Origin: HXMU1420-2 sp040830545
GTDB taxonomy: Bacteria > Pseudomonadota > Alphaproteobacteria > Rhodobacterales > Rhodobacteraceae
Assembly: GCA_040830545.1 (NCBI GenBank)
Contig: JBFOMB010000109.1
Span: 1-64,000, forward strand
Direction of reading: 5' to 3'
Length of the DNA: 64,000 nucleotides
Positions 8,312 through 17,114 of this stretch are shown piece by piece. The notes beneath the pieces are model-generated. The model worked only from the letters and a program-made list of their open reading frames with translations, was not told the origin of the DNA and made no database searches. Position 1 is the first letter of the stretch. Each line of letters opens with the position of its first letter. The translations under genes and the position numbers were made by a program.

Positions 8312-8737
8312 ATGCAAGAGACTGAAATCGCGCTGGTCCAGGCAAGCTTTGCCAAGGTCGCAGCGATTGCGGATCAGGCCGCGGAACTGTTTTACGCTGA
8401 TCTGTTTGAAACCGCGCCCGAGGTGCAGCCCTATTTCGCAAATGCCGACATGTCCGAACAGGGCAGCAAGCTGATGATCACGCTGGGCGTGGTGGTGAAA
8501 GGGCTGCGCGATCTGGAGAAGATCGTGCCAGTGGCGCAGCATCTGGCCGTGACCCACCTGGATTACGGTGTGAAGGCCGAGGATTACGCAAAGGTCGGTG
8601 CCTCGCTTCTGCGGACGCTGGAAAAGGGGCTGGGGGATGATTGGACGGCTGAGACAGAGGCCGCTTGGGTCACAGCCTATCGCACGCTGTCCGGCGTCAT
8701 GATCGATGCGGCCTATGGGCAGGAGGCGGCAGAATGA
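8312..8737 (+). CDS. Single-domain globin in nitrate operon
   Basis: A 141-residue protein with a globin pattern: helix A VQASFAKVAAI, a YADLFETAPEVQPYF segment (B-CD), SEQGSKLMITLGVVV with Gln at the likely distal E7 position, and THLDYGVKAEDYAKVG with the likely proximal His. Length fits a single-domain globin without the FAD/NAD reductase of flavohaemoglobins. The gene lies 6 nt after the ATPase and overlaps nirB by ATGA, so it is part of the nitrate operon. A role in handling nitric oxide formed during nitrate/nitrite reduction, or as an electron or haem partner, is inferred. Confidence 0.82.
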   Translation: MQETEIALVQASFAKVAAIADQAAELFYADLFETAPEVQPYFANADMSEQGSKLMITLGVVVKGLRDLEKIVPVAQHLAVTHLDYGVKAEDYAKVGASLLRTLEKGLGDDWTAETEAAWVTAYRTLSGVMIDAAYGQEAAE

Positions 8738-11169
8738 CCAAACAGAGACTGGTTGTGGTCGGTGCTGGCATGGCCTCGGGCCGGGTGCTGGAGCATCTGA
8801 CCGACGCGGCACCGGATGCGTTTGACATCACATTGTTCAATGCAGAGCCGCGCGGGAACTATAACCGCATCATGCTGAGCCCGGTTCTGGCCAGGGATCA
8901 GACCTATGAAGAGATCGTGACCCATGACGACGACTGGTACGGCGCGCGGGACGTGACCTGCCGGTTTGGCGAGCGGGTGGTGTCCATCGACCGCACGGCC
9001 AAGGTGGTTGAGGGCGAAAACGGGCCTGTATCCTACGACAAGCTGATCCTTGCAACCGGGTCCAACCCGTTCATGATCCCGATGCCGGGGCATGATCTGG
9101 ACGGTGTGATCGCCTACCGCGATCTGGAAGACACACAACAGATGATGGCCATGGGGCCGGACAACCGGGTGGTTGTGATCGGCGGCGGTCTGCTGGGGCT
9201 GGAGGCGGCGGCAGGCATGGCCGCGCGCGGGGTGGATGTGACCGTGGTGCACATCATGGGCCACCTGATGGAACGGCAGTTGGACCCGGCGGCGGGTTAT
9301 CTGCTGAAGAAATCGCTGGAGGAAAAGGGCATCACCGTCCTGTTGGAGGCGCAATCGTCCGAGATTGTGGGCGAGGACGGGCATGCGCGCGCCTTGATGC
9401 TGGCGGACGGGACCGAGCTGCCCTGTGACCTGCTGGTCATGGCGGTGGGCATCCGGCCCAACGTGGCGCTGGCTCAAGAGGCCGGTCTGGCCGTGGGCAA
9501 GGGCATTCATGTGGATGACCAGATGCTGACCTCGGACGCGGATGTGTTTGCGGTGGGCGAGTGTGTCGAACATGATGGCGCGCTCTTTGGTCTGGTCGCG
9601 CCGCTTTATGATCAGGCAAAAGTGCTGGCGCAGACCCTGCTGGGCGAGGACGCGGCGTTCAAACAACGCTCGCTGTCGACCAAGCTGAAGGTCACAGGGT
9701 GCGATCTGTTCAGCGCGGGCGATTTTGCCGAGGGCGACGGGCGCGAGGACATCGTGTTCCGCGATCCGGCACGGGGCGTATACAAGCGGCTGGTGCTGGA
9801 AAACGACCGCCTGATCGGCGCGGTCATGTATGGCGACACGGCGGACAGCAATTGGTTCTTTGGCCTGATCCGCGACGGCGAAGACGTCTCGGACATGCGG
9901 GAGACGCTGATTTTCGGCCCGGCCTATCAGGGGGGTGCCGCTGTGGACCCTCTCTCAGCCGTTGCAGCATTGCCGCCTGAGGCGGAAATTTGCGGCTGCA
10001 ACGGCATTTGCAAATCCACCATTGTCGAAGCCATCGAAGATGGGGCCGGTGATCTGGGCGCTGTGCGCGCGGCGACCAAGGCCAGCGCCAGTTGCGGGAC
10101 CTGCACGGGGCTGGTTGAACAGTTGCTGCAGGTGACGCTGGGCGATGAATTCCAGATGCCAGCGGCGCAGCCCATTTGCGGCTGTTGCGATCTGACCCAT
10201 GAAGACGTGCGGCGGCTAATCAAATCGCAGGAGTTGAAAAGCCAGGAAGCGGTCTGGCAGGAACTGGGCTGGAAAACCCGGAACGGGTGCCATGTGTGTC
10301 GGCCAGCGGTGAACTACTATCTGCTGGCGGACTGGCCGCTGGAATACAAGGACGACCCGCAAAGCCGGTTCGTGAATGAACGCAAGCACGCGAACATCCA
10401 GAAAGACGGTACGTTCAGCGTGGTGCCGCGCATGTGGGGCGGGATCACCAACCCGGCGGAATTGCGCGCGATTGCGGATGCGGCCGAGAAATACGATGTG
10501 CCAACGGTCAAGGTGACCGGCGGGCAGCGGATTGACCTGCTGGGCGTCAAGGGCGCGGACCTGCCGCATATCTGGTCTGATCTGAACAAGGCCGGGCTGG
10601 TGTCGGGCCATGCCTATTCCAAGGGGCTGCGGACCGTCAAAACCTGCGTTGGCACGGATCATTGCCGGTTTGGCACGCAGGATTCCACCGGGCTGGGCAT
10701 CAAGCTGGAACAGGTGCTGTGGGGGTCATGGACGCCGCACAAGCTGAAGCTGGCCGTGTCGGGATGCCCGCGCAACTGTGCCGAGGCGACGTGCAAGGAC
10801 ATAGGTGTGGTCTGTGTGGACTCGGGGTTCCAGATCAGCATCGGCGGCGCGGCTGGCATGGACGTGAAGGAAACCGAACTGCTGGTGCAGGTCCCGACCG
10901 AGGCCGAGGCGATCGAGGTGGTGATGGCGGTCACGCAAGCCTATCGCGAAGGCGGCAAGTATCTGGACCGGTTGTACAAATGGATGACGAAGGTCGGGCT
11001 GGACTGGATCAAGGGGGCTGTGGTCGACGATCTGGAAAACCGCCGCGCGCTGGTTGAGCGGTTCGAGATCAGCCAGTCCGTTTACCGCAAGGACCCCTGG
11101 GCAGAGCAGGCCAAGGAGGCCCCGCGCTTTGCCCCGCTGGCGGATCTGACATTGGAGGCGGCGGAATGA
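8734..11169 (+). CDS. nirB: Assimilatory nitrite reductase [NAD(P)H] large subunit
   Basis: An 811-residue cytoplasmic enzyme that reduces nitrite to ammonium with six electrons. Order of domains: FAD-binding (VVGAGMASG near 8-16), NAD-binding (VVIGGGLLGLEAA near 145), a BFD-type [2Fe-2S] segment (CGCNGIC near 420 and CGTC near 455), a second Cys pair region (CGCCDL, CHVC), and the nitrite/sulfite reductase core. The core carries the sirohaem-[4Fe-4S] ligands C-x5-C (CVGTDHC) and C-x3-C (CPRNC). ATG 8734 overlaps the globin stop and is preferred to 8665, which lies inside the globin gene. It overlaps nirD by ATGA. Confidence 0.96.
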   Translation: MTKQRLVVVGAGMASGRVLEHLTDAAPDAFDITLFNAEPRGNYNRIMLSPVLARDQTYEEIVTHDDDWYGARDVTCRFGERVVSIDRTAKVVEGENGPVSYDKLILATGSNPFMIPMPGHDLDGVIAYRDLEDTQQMMAMGPDNRVVVIGGGLLGLEAAAGMAARGVDVTVVHIMGHLMERQLDPAAGYLLKKSLEEKGITVLLEAQSSEIVGEDGHARALMLADGTELPCDLLVMAVGIRPNVALAQEAGLAVGKGIHVDDQMLTSDADVFAVGECVEHDGALFGLVAPLYDQAKVLAQTLLGEDAAFKQRSLSTKLKVTGCDLFSAGDFAEGDGREDIVFRDPARGVYKRLVLENDRLIGAVMYGDTADSNWFFGLIRDGEDVSDMRETLIFGPAYQGGAAVDPLSAVAALPPEAEICGCNGICKSTIVEAIEDGAGDLGAVRAATKASASCGTCTGLVEQLLQVTLGDEFQMPAAQPICGCCDLTHEDVRRLIKSQELKSQEAVWQELGWKTRNGCHVCRPAVNYYLLADWPLEYKDDPQSRFVNERKHANIQKDGTFSVVPRMWGGITNPAELRAIADAAEKYDVPTVKVTGGQRIDLLGVKGADLPHIWSDLNKAGLVSGHAYSKGLRTVKTCVGTDHCRFGTQDSTGLGIKLEQVLWGSWTPHKLKLAVSGCPRNCAEATCKDIGVVCVDSGFQISIGGAAGMDVKETELLVQVPTEAEAIEVVMAVTQAYREGGKYLDRLYKWMTKVGLDWIKGAVVDDLENRRALVERFEISQSVYRKDPWAEQAKEAPRFAPLADLTLEAAE

Positions 11170-11498
11170 ACTGGATCGACATCGGCCATATTGACGACAT
11201 CCCCCTGCGCGGCGCGCGAGTGGTGAAAACCCCGCTGGGCTGCATCGCACTGTTCCGCACGGGCGAGGCCGAGGTGTTTGCCGCCTCGGACACCTGCCCG
11301 CACAAGGGCGGGCCGCTGTCCGAAGGGATCGTGCATGGGCAATCGGTGACCTGCCCGCTGCATAATTGGGTGTTCGACCTGAACTCCGGTCAGGTGCAGG
11401 GTGCGGATGAGGGGCAGATTGCCACCTATCCCGTGCAGTTGGATGGCGAGCGTATCCTGCTGGATGGCACCGCGCTGGCACGACGGAGCGCTGCGTGA
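11166..11498 (+). CDS. nirD: Nitrite reductase small subunit with intact Rieske motif
   Basis: A 110-residue Rieske-fold protein. Both halves of the [2Fe-2S] motif are present: C44-x-H46 (CPHKGG) and C63-x2-H66 (CPLHNW). Many enterobacterial NirD proteins have lost these ligands, so this one probably binds a cluster and can transfer electrons to or within NirB. Start overlaps nirB and the stop overlaps the GTG of nasA, which places it in a continuous translated chain. Confidence 0.92.
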   Translation: MNWIDIGHIDDIPLRGARVVKTPLGCIALFRTGEAEVFAASDTCPHKGGPLSEGIVHGQSVTCPLHNWVFDLNSGQVQGADEGQIATYPVQLDGERILLDGTALARRSAA

Positions 11499-14128
11499 AA
11501 GACCTGCGGCCTTCCTGTGCGACACGTTCCACCTGTCCCTATTGCGGGGTCGGGTGTGGTGTTCTGCTGCAACCGGATGGTGCGGGGGGGCTGAGCGTTT
11601 CAGGGGACCCGGAGCACCCCGCCAACCATGGGCGGCTGTGTTCCAAAGGGTCGGCGTTGGCTGAAACCGTGGGCCTGTCGCAGCGGCTGTTGACGCCGGT
11701 TGTGGAGGGGGCCGAGGCGGGCTGGGACGAGGCGCTGCAACGGGTGGCGGATCGGTTCAGTCAGGCGATTGCGAAGCATGGCCCGGACAGCGTGGCGTTT
11801 TACGTGTCGGGCCAGTTGCTGACCGAAGACTATTACGTCGCCAACAAGCTGATGAAGGGTTTCATCGGGTCGGCGAATATCGACACGAATTCGCGCCTGT
11901 GCATGGCGTCGAGCGTGGCAGGGCACAAGCGCGCCTTTGGCACTGATACCGTGCCCGGCACCTACGAGGATCTGGACGAGGCGGATCTGGTGGTGCTGGT
12001 CGGGTCGAACCTGGCCTGGTGTCATCCGGTGCTGTATCAGCGCCTGCTCGCTGCGCGGGCAAAACGGGGCACCCGTATCGTGGTGATCGACCCGCGCCGC
12101 ACGGCGAGCTGCGACGGCACAGACCTGCATCTGGCGCTGGCGCCGGGCAGCGATGTGGCGCTGTTCAACCAGCTGTTCGTGCAGATTTACGAGGCCGGGA
12201 TGGTGGACCCGGGGTTCATCCAGCACACCGGTGGGTTCGATGACACATTGCGCGCGGCTTACAACGAGGATGCAAGTGCCACGGGGCTGAGTGCGGAAGA
12301 GATTGCGCAGTTCTGCAAAATGTGGATCGGCACGGAACGTGTGGTCACGATCTATAGCCAGGGGGTCAACCAGTCCTCGTTTGGCGTGGACAAGGTGAAC
12401 GCGATCCTGAATTGCCATCTGGCGACCGGGCGGATTGGGCGGGCCGGGATGGGGCCGCTGTCGGTTACCGGGCAGCCCAACGCGATGGGCGGGCGCGAGG
12501 TGGGTGGGCTGGCCAATATGCTGGCCTGTCATCTGGATATGGAAAACGCCGAACACCGCGCTGCTGTTGGTGCCTTTTGGGACGCGCCGCAGGTGGCGGA
12601 AGAACCGGGGCTGAAGGCCGTGGACATGTTCCGCGCGGTGGGGGGCGGGCGGATCAAGGCGCTGTGGATCATCCACAGCAACCCCGCCGTGTCGATGCCC
12701 GAGGCCGATTTGGTGCGGGCGGCGATTGAGTCCTGTGACTTCACCGTTGTCAGCGACGTGACCGCGCAGACCGATACGGCCCGGCTGGCTGACGTGTTGC
12801 TGCCCGCAACGGCCTGGGCGGAAAAGGACGGCACGGTCACCAATTCCGACCGCACGATCAGCCGTCAGCGTGCCGTTCTGCCGGCCCCCGGTCAGGCGCG
12901 CGCGGATTGGGCGATTTTGGCCGAGGTCGGGCGGCGCATGGGTTGGATAACAGCGTTTGACTATTCTTCCCCGGCCGAGATTTTTCGCGAACACGCGGCG
13001 CTGTCGGGCCTGACGGACCGGTTCGGGCGGGATTTCGACATCTCGACCCTCGCCAGTCTGGAGGCGGCGGATTACGCCGATCTGGCCCCGGTCCGCTGGC
13101 CGGTCTCTGCCACGCGCAAGGGCGGGCGGTTCTTTGGCGACGGGCGGTTCTTTCACGCGGATGGCAAGGCGCGGATGGTGCCCGTGTCGTGGACGCCGCC
13201 GGTGGCAAAGCAATCCCGGCGTTATCCGCTGTACCTCAACACCGGGCGCGTACGGGATCAGTGGCATACGATGACCCGGACGGGGCTGTCCGCACGCCTG
13301 TCTGCACATCTGGCGGAACCGTTTCTGGACATCCATCCGCAGGATGCAACTGCGCGGGGCATTGGCCCGGCGGATCTGGTGCAGGTGCAAAGCACGCTGG
13401 GCACCTGCATCCTGCGTGCGCGGATCACGGACGCGATGGTGCCTGGTCAGGTGTTTGCGCCGATCCATTGGACCGGGGAAACCGCCCCGTCGGCGCGCAT
13501 CGACGTTCTGGTGCCGGGCGTCACTGACCCGATCTCGGGTCAGCCGGAAAGCAAGGCGGCGGTGGTGGAGGCGCAAAGGTTCGAGGCCGCGTGGTACGGG
13601 TTTGCCGTGTCTGACAGCGCGTTTCGGCCAGACGCAGAGTACTGGGCATTGAGCCCCAGCAAGGCCGGGTATCGGGCGGAGCTGGCCGGGGCTGTCCCGC
13701 CTGCGGATTGGGAGGCTGTGGCGCGGGACCTGTTTGATCTGCCGGGGGCGGACGCGATGGTCGTGCAGGACCCACAGCGTGGCATGGTGCGAGTTGCGTT
13801 TCACGAGGGTGGGCGTTTGCGCGCGGCGCTGTTTGTGTCGCCGGAACCGGTGGCCGTGATGCGCGACTACCTCTCGCAACTGCCGCAGGACGCAGGCGCC
13901 AGCCTGCTGACAGGGCGGTCGCCAGCGGATGTGCCGGATGTGGGTCCGATCCTGTGTTCCTGTTTCGACGTGGGCGTGAACACCATTCTGGACGCAATCG
14001 AGGCGCAAGGGTTGCGCAGTGTGGAGGCGATTGGCGTGGCTTTGCAGGCGGGAACGAACTGCGGTTCCTGTCGCCCGGAACTGGCCGCAATGCTGACACT
14101 TGCGGACCAGCGGGAGGCGGCAGAATGA
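11495..14128 (+). CDS. nasA: Assimilatory nitrate reductase catalytic subunit
   Basis: An 877-residue molybdopterin oxidoreductase that reduces nitrate to nitrite in the cytoplasm. The N-terminal [4Fe-4S] site is C14-x2-C17-x3-C21 with C49. The likely molybdenum ligand Cys is in SRLCMASSV near 135. A molydopterin-dinucleotide-binding domain spans ~585-700 (YLNTGRVRDQWHTMTR). The C-terminus carries a BFD-like [2Fe-2S] domain (CSCFDVG near 825 and CGSC near 858), as in NasA proteins that take electrons from an NAD(P)H reductase or ferredoxin. GTG 11495 overlaps the nirD stop. No separate NasB reductase is present here, so the electron donor is open. Confidence 0.95.
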   Translation: MKDLRPSCATRSTCPYCGVGCGVLLQPDGAGGLSVSGDPEHPANHGRLCSKGSALAETVGLSQRLLTPVVEGAEAGWDEALQRVADRFSQAIAKHGPDSVAFYVSGQLLTEDYYVANKLMKGFIGSANIDTNSRLCMASSVAGHKRAFGTDTVPGTYEDLDEADLVVLVGSNLAWCHPVLYQRLLAARAKRGTRIVVIDPRRTASCDGTDLHLALAPGSDVALFNQLFVQIYEAGMVDPGFIQHTGGFDDTLRAAYNEDASATGLSAEEIAQFCKMWIGTERVVTIYSQGVNQSSFGVDKVNAILNCHLATGRIGRAGMGPLSVTGQPNAMGGREVGGLANMLACHLDMENAEHRAAVGAFWDAPQVAEEPGLKAVDMFRAVGGGRIKALWIIHSNPAVSMPEADLVRAAIESCDFTVVSDVTAQTDTARLADVLLPATAWAEKDGTVTNSDRTISRQRAVLPAPGQARADWAILAEVGRRMGWITAFDYSSPAEIFREHAALSGLTDRFGRDFDISTLASLEAADYADLAPVRWPVSATRKGGRFFGDGRFFHADGKARMVPVSWTPPVAKQSRRYPLYLNTGRVRDQWHTMTRTGLSARLSAHLAEPFLDIHPQDATARGIGPADLVQVQSTLGTCILRARITDAMVPGQVFAPIHWTGETAPSARIDVLVPGVTDPISGQPESKAAVVEAQRFEAAWYGFAVSDSAFRPDAEYWALSPSKAGYRAELAGAVPPADWEAVARDLFDLPGADAMVVQDPQRGMVRVAFHEGGRLRAALFVSPEPVAVMRDYLSQLPQDAGASLLTGRSPADVPDVGPILCSCFDVGVNTILDAIEAQGLRSVEAIGVALQAGTNCGSCRPELAAMLTLADQREAAE

Positions 14129-15066
14129 GCCTGGCCGACCATGTGCGCACGCTGGGACGTGGACCGGGGCGCAGCCGGTCGCTGACGCTGGACGAGGCGC
14201 GGGAAGCTATGACGCTGATGCTGGACGGGGCCGCGCCCGAGGCGGTTGGCGCGCTGCTGATGCTGCTGCGGATGAAGGGCGAGACGGCGGAGGAGATTGC
14301 CGGTTTGGCCGAGGCTGCGCAGATGGCATTAGACCCGCTTCCGCAGGCTGATCTGGACTGGCCCTGTTACGCCGCCGGGCGGACGCGGGGGCAGCCCTGG
14401 TTCCTGCTGGCGGCGAAACTGCTGGCGACAAACGGCACGCGGGTAATGCTGCATGGCTGGAACGGCGCGGATGGGGCGGTGCGTGACGGCGTGGCGGAAC
14501 TGGGCATACCGGTGGCCTGCAACGCAGCGACTGCGAAGGCCGCCATGGATCGCGCCGGGATCGTGTACTTGCCGTTGGAGGAGATGCACCCGTCGCTCTT
14601 TGCCCTGCTGAACCTGCGCGGGGTTCTGGGGTTGCGCTCCTGCGTGAACACGGTGTGCCGGATGCTGAATCCTGGGCGCGCGAAGGCCAGCGTGCAGGGG
14701 GTGTTTCATCCGTCTTACCGGCTGTTGCAGGCGGATGCGGCGGCGCTGCTGGGTTGGCGGGCGCTGAGTGTGCTCAAGGGCGGCGGGGGTGAGTTCGAGC
14801 GGCATCCGGGCAAGGCGATCACAGCCTTTGGCCTGCGGGAGGGGCAGGGATGGACGGATGTGTTTCCAGCGCGGTCGGAGGATGGGCGGCGGTTGAGTGA
14901 TCTGGATGTGCCAGTGCAGGCGTTAACGGTACTTTGGGAGGATGATGAAGGCCCGGCCTTCGCGCGCGATCTGGTGTTGGGCACGGCAGAGATGGCGCTG
15001 CACACTTTGGGGCGCAGCGGGGCCACGGACATGTGGGCGGCGCGCCCGCAATTGCAGGCAGCGTAA
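14125..15066 (+). CDS. YbiB-like protein of the anthranilate phosphoribosyltransferase fold
   Basis: A 313-residue protein with an N-terminal Glycos_trans_3N helical domain (EAREAMTLMLDGAAPEAVGALLMLLRMKGET) and a TrpD-like C-terminal domain. ATG 14125 overlaps the nasA stop; the upstream in-frame codon at 13954 lies inside nasA. Homologues annotated as glycosyltransferase family proteins are commonly next to nitrate reductase in Rhodobacterales. YbiB of E. coli is a nucleic-acid-binding TrpD relative without the synthetic activity. Its role in nitrate assimilation is not known; position alone ties it to the operon. Confidence 0.8.
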   Translation: MSLADHVRTLGRGPGRSRSLTLDEAREAMTLMLDGAAPEAVGALLMLLRMKGETAEEIAGLAEAAQMALDPLPQADLDWPCYAAGRTRGQPWFLLAAKLLATNGTRVMLHGWNGADGAVRDGVAELGIPVACNAATAKAAMDRAGIVYLPLEEMHPSLFALLNLRGVLGLRSCVNTVCRMLNPGRAKASVQGVFHPSYRLLQADAAALLGWRALSVLKGGGGEFERHPGKAITAFGLREGQGWTDVFPARSEDGRRLSDLDVPVQALTVLWEDDEGPAFARDLVLGTAEMALHTLGRSGATDMWAARPQLQAA

Positions 15067-15075
15067 GAGGATCCC

Positions 15076-16092
15076 ATGAAAAGCTTCCCGCTCTTTTTGA
15101 GAACCACCGGTCGGCAGGTCACGATTGTAGGTGGTGGAGAGCAGGCCGCGCAGAAGGCGCGGCTGGTCCTGAAAACCGATGCGGCGATCCTGATCGTGGC
15201 AGATGCGCTGGACCCGGAGTTGGAAGCGCTGGTGTTTGAGGGCCGTGCGCGGTGGGAGCGGGCATTGTCTTGTCAGGTATTCGAGGACGCGGCGTTTGCT
15301 TTTGTTGCCACCGGGTGTCCCGCATTGGACACCTGCGCGCAGGCTTTGGCGCGGGCGGCGCGTTGCCCGGTCAACGTGGTGGATCAACCGGACTTGTGTG
15401 ACGTGACCACGCCCGCCATCGTGGACCGCGACCCGGTGGTTGTGGCCATTGGCAGCGAGGGTACGGCCCCGGTCCTGACGCGCGAGATCAAGACGCGGCT
15501 GGAGGAGATGTTGCCGCAGAACCTGGGCGGGCTGGCGGCGCTGGCTGGTCGGTTGCGCCCGATGGTCACGGCGCGGGTGACGCGGGCCAAGCGGCGTGCG
15601 CTGTGGGCCTGGGTGTTCAAGGGCGCGCCGCGTGTGGACTGGACACAAGGGCGCGAGCGGGACGCGGCGAAGGCGATTAAGGATGCGATAGTGGCAGGTG
15701 AGGCCCCGTCAGAGGAGTGTGGGTCAGTCTCGCTGGTCGGTGCAGGACCGGGCGCGCGCGATCTGCTGACGCTGCGCGCGGTGGAAAGGCTGCAAGAGGC
15801 GGACGTGATCTTCTACGACCGGTTTGTCGATCCGGGTGTGCTGGAACTGGCGCGACGGGACGCCCACCGGGTGTTCATCGGGCCTCAGGTCGGTGCGCAT
15901 ACGTGGCCGCAGGACGAAATTGACAAACGGGTTCTGCGCGAGGCGGTGCGGGGCAAACGGGTGGTTTGCCTGACCTTTGGCGATCCTGATGCGTCCGGGC
16001 AGACCGAGCGTTTAAGAGCGCATAACATTGCCCTGGAGGTCGTGCCCGGTGTGGTAGCGGAGTGCGCTATGCCTGTTGCGATGGAGGCGTAA
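15076..16092 (+). CDS. cysG: CysG-like sirohaem synthase with shortened methyltransferase domain
   Basis: A 338-residue protein. Residues ~1-200 match the CysG N-terminal half: Rossmann motif IVGGGEQAAQKA near 16-27, the VNVVDQPDLCD block and SEGTAPVLTREIKTRLE, i.e. precorrin-2 dehydrogenase/sirohydrochlorin ferrochelatase. Residues ~213-338 begin a uroporphyrinogen-III methyltransferase domain (SLVGAGPGARDLLTLRAVE, YDRFV, RVFIG). The usual KGGDPFIFGRG loop is altered to TFGDPDASGQ, and the chain ends just after the VVPG motif, where a full domain continues ~120 residues. Sirohaem is the cofactor of NirB, which explains the position. Methylation may need a separate enzyme. Confidence 0.87.
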   Translation: MKSFPLFLRTTGRQVTIVGGGEQAAQKARLVLKTDAAILIVADALDPELEALVFEGRARWERALSCQVFEDAAFAFVATGCPALDTCAQALARAARCPVNVVDQPDLCDVTTPAIVDRDPVVVAIGSEGTAPVLTREIKTRLEEMLPQNLGGLAALAGRLRPMVTARVTRAKRRALWAWVFKGAPRVDWTQGRERDAAKAIKDAIVAGEAPSEECGSVSLVGAGPGARDLLTLRAVERLQEADVIFYDRFVDPGVLELARRDAHRVFIGPQVGAHTWPQDEIDKRVLREAVRGKRVVCLTFGDPDASGQTERLRAHNIALEVVPGVVAECAMPVAMEA

Positions 16093-16100
16093 ACCACACG

Positions 16101-17114
16101 TTAGCCGGTTCTTTTGCGGCCACCGAGCAGCAGGGCAAACACGAACACCGCGCCCAGCGAAGTTGTCACAATCCCCACCGGTAGTTCCTGCGGGGCCAGC
16201 AGCAGGCGGGACAGGATGTCTGACGCGGTCAGCAGGATCGCCCCGATCAGCGCTGCGGCAGGCAACAGCCGCGTGTGCATGGGCCCGGCGATACCACGAG
16301 CCAGATGTGGGACCATCAGGCCGACGAAACCGATCACGCCTGCCACCGCGACAAAGGTTGCAGTGGCGAGGGCTGCCACCAGAAACATCACCATCCGCAA
16401 CCGGTGCACAGGCACGCCCAGGCTGGTTGCGGTGGTATCCCCGGTCAACAGCGCGTCGAGCCATCGGCGGCGGTAGACCGCAAAAGCAAAAATCAGGCCC
16501 AGCCCGAAACCGACCAGCGGCAATGTCTCCCACCGCGCCAGGCCCAGCCCGCCCAGCATCCAGAACACCACGGAATGCGCGGCGCGATTGTCGCCGGAGA
16601 AGATTAGGTAATTCGTGAGGGCTGAAAACAGGAAAGAAACCGCAAGGCCCGCAAGGATCAGCTTCTCGGGCGCGCTGGTGCGCAGGGTCTGGACCAGGGC
16701 CAGAACAATACCGGATGCGACCAGTCCGCCGAAAAACGCCGCTATGGGCAGGGTCCAGAAACCCAGGATGTCACCTGTCACGGTGATCACGAACACCGCC
16801 CCCGCAGCCGCCCCTGACGACAGGCCAAACAGGAACGGGTCCGCCAGATCGTTGCGCGTGGTTGTTTGCAGGACCACCCCAACCAGACCCAACCCGGCCC
16901 CGATCAACACAGAGAACAACGCGCGAGGCAGGCGCAGGTCAAAGATGATGCGGCTCATGGGCGTTGGATCACCATCGCTCAGGCCAAGCCCCAAGGCGAT
17001 GGAAGCGAACACCTCGCCCACAGGAATGTTTGTCGTGCCGTAGAGCACCGACAGAAGGACAAGGGCGGCCAGCACGGCCACCCCCAATAGGATCGACAGG
17101 CCGAAACGGCCCAT
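16101..17114 (-). CDS. FecCD/BtuC-type ABC transporter permease
   Basis: A 337-residue polytopic protein with ten or so hydrophobic helices and the FecCD family signatures (RLPRALFSVLIGAGLGLVG, the NDLADPFLFGLSSGAAAG block, and VGFVGLMVPHLAR near 265). This class moves ferric siderophores, haem or cobalamin across the inner membrane. It is the last gene of a minus-strand operon under a cobalamin riboswitch, so a corrinoid is the most likely cargo. The stop codon lies 8 bp from the convergent cysG stop. Start is one base after the binding-protein stop. Confidence 0.9.
   Translation of the reverse strand: MGRFGLSILLGVAVLAALVLLSVLYGTTNIPVGEVFASIALGLGLSDGDPTPMSRIIFDLRLPRALFSVLIGAGLGLVGVVLQTTTRNDLADPFLFGLSSGAAAGAVFVITVTGDILGFWTLPIAAFFGGLVASGIVLALVQTLRTSAPEKLILAGLAVSFLFSALTNYLIFSGDNRAAHSVVFWMLGGLGLARWETLPLVGFGLGLIFAFAVYRRRWLDALLTGDTTATSLGVPVHRLRMVMFLVAALATATFVAVAGVIGFVGLMVPHLARGIAGPMHTRLLPAAALIGAILLTASDILSRLLLAPQELPVGIVTTSLGAVFVFALLLGGRKRTG

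Noticed and set aside
6179..8812. 877-codon open frame on the minus strand opposite the nitrate ATPase gene
   Set aside because: It is antisense to a gene with unmistakable ABC motifs. Its translation is rich in His, Arg, Gln and Pro with no known domain, as expected for the shadow frame of GC-rich coding DNA.
11600..14008. 802-codon open frame on the minus strand opposite nasA
   Set aside because: Complementary frame of a well-defined molybdoenzyme gene. Composition is His/Arg-rich and shows no family features.
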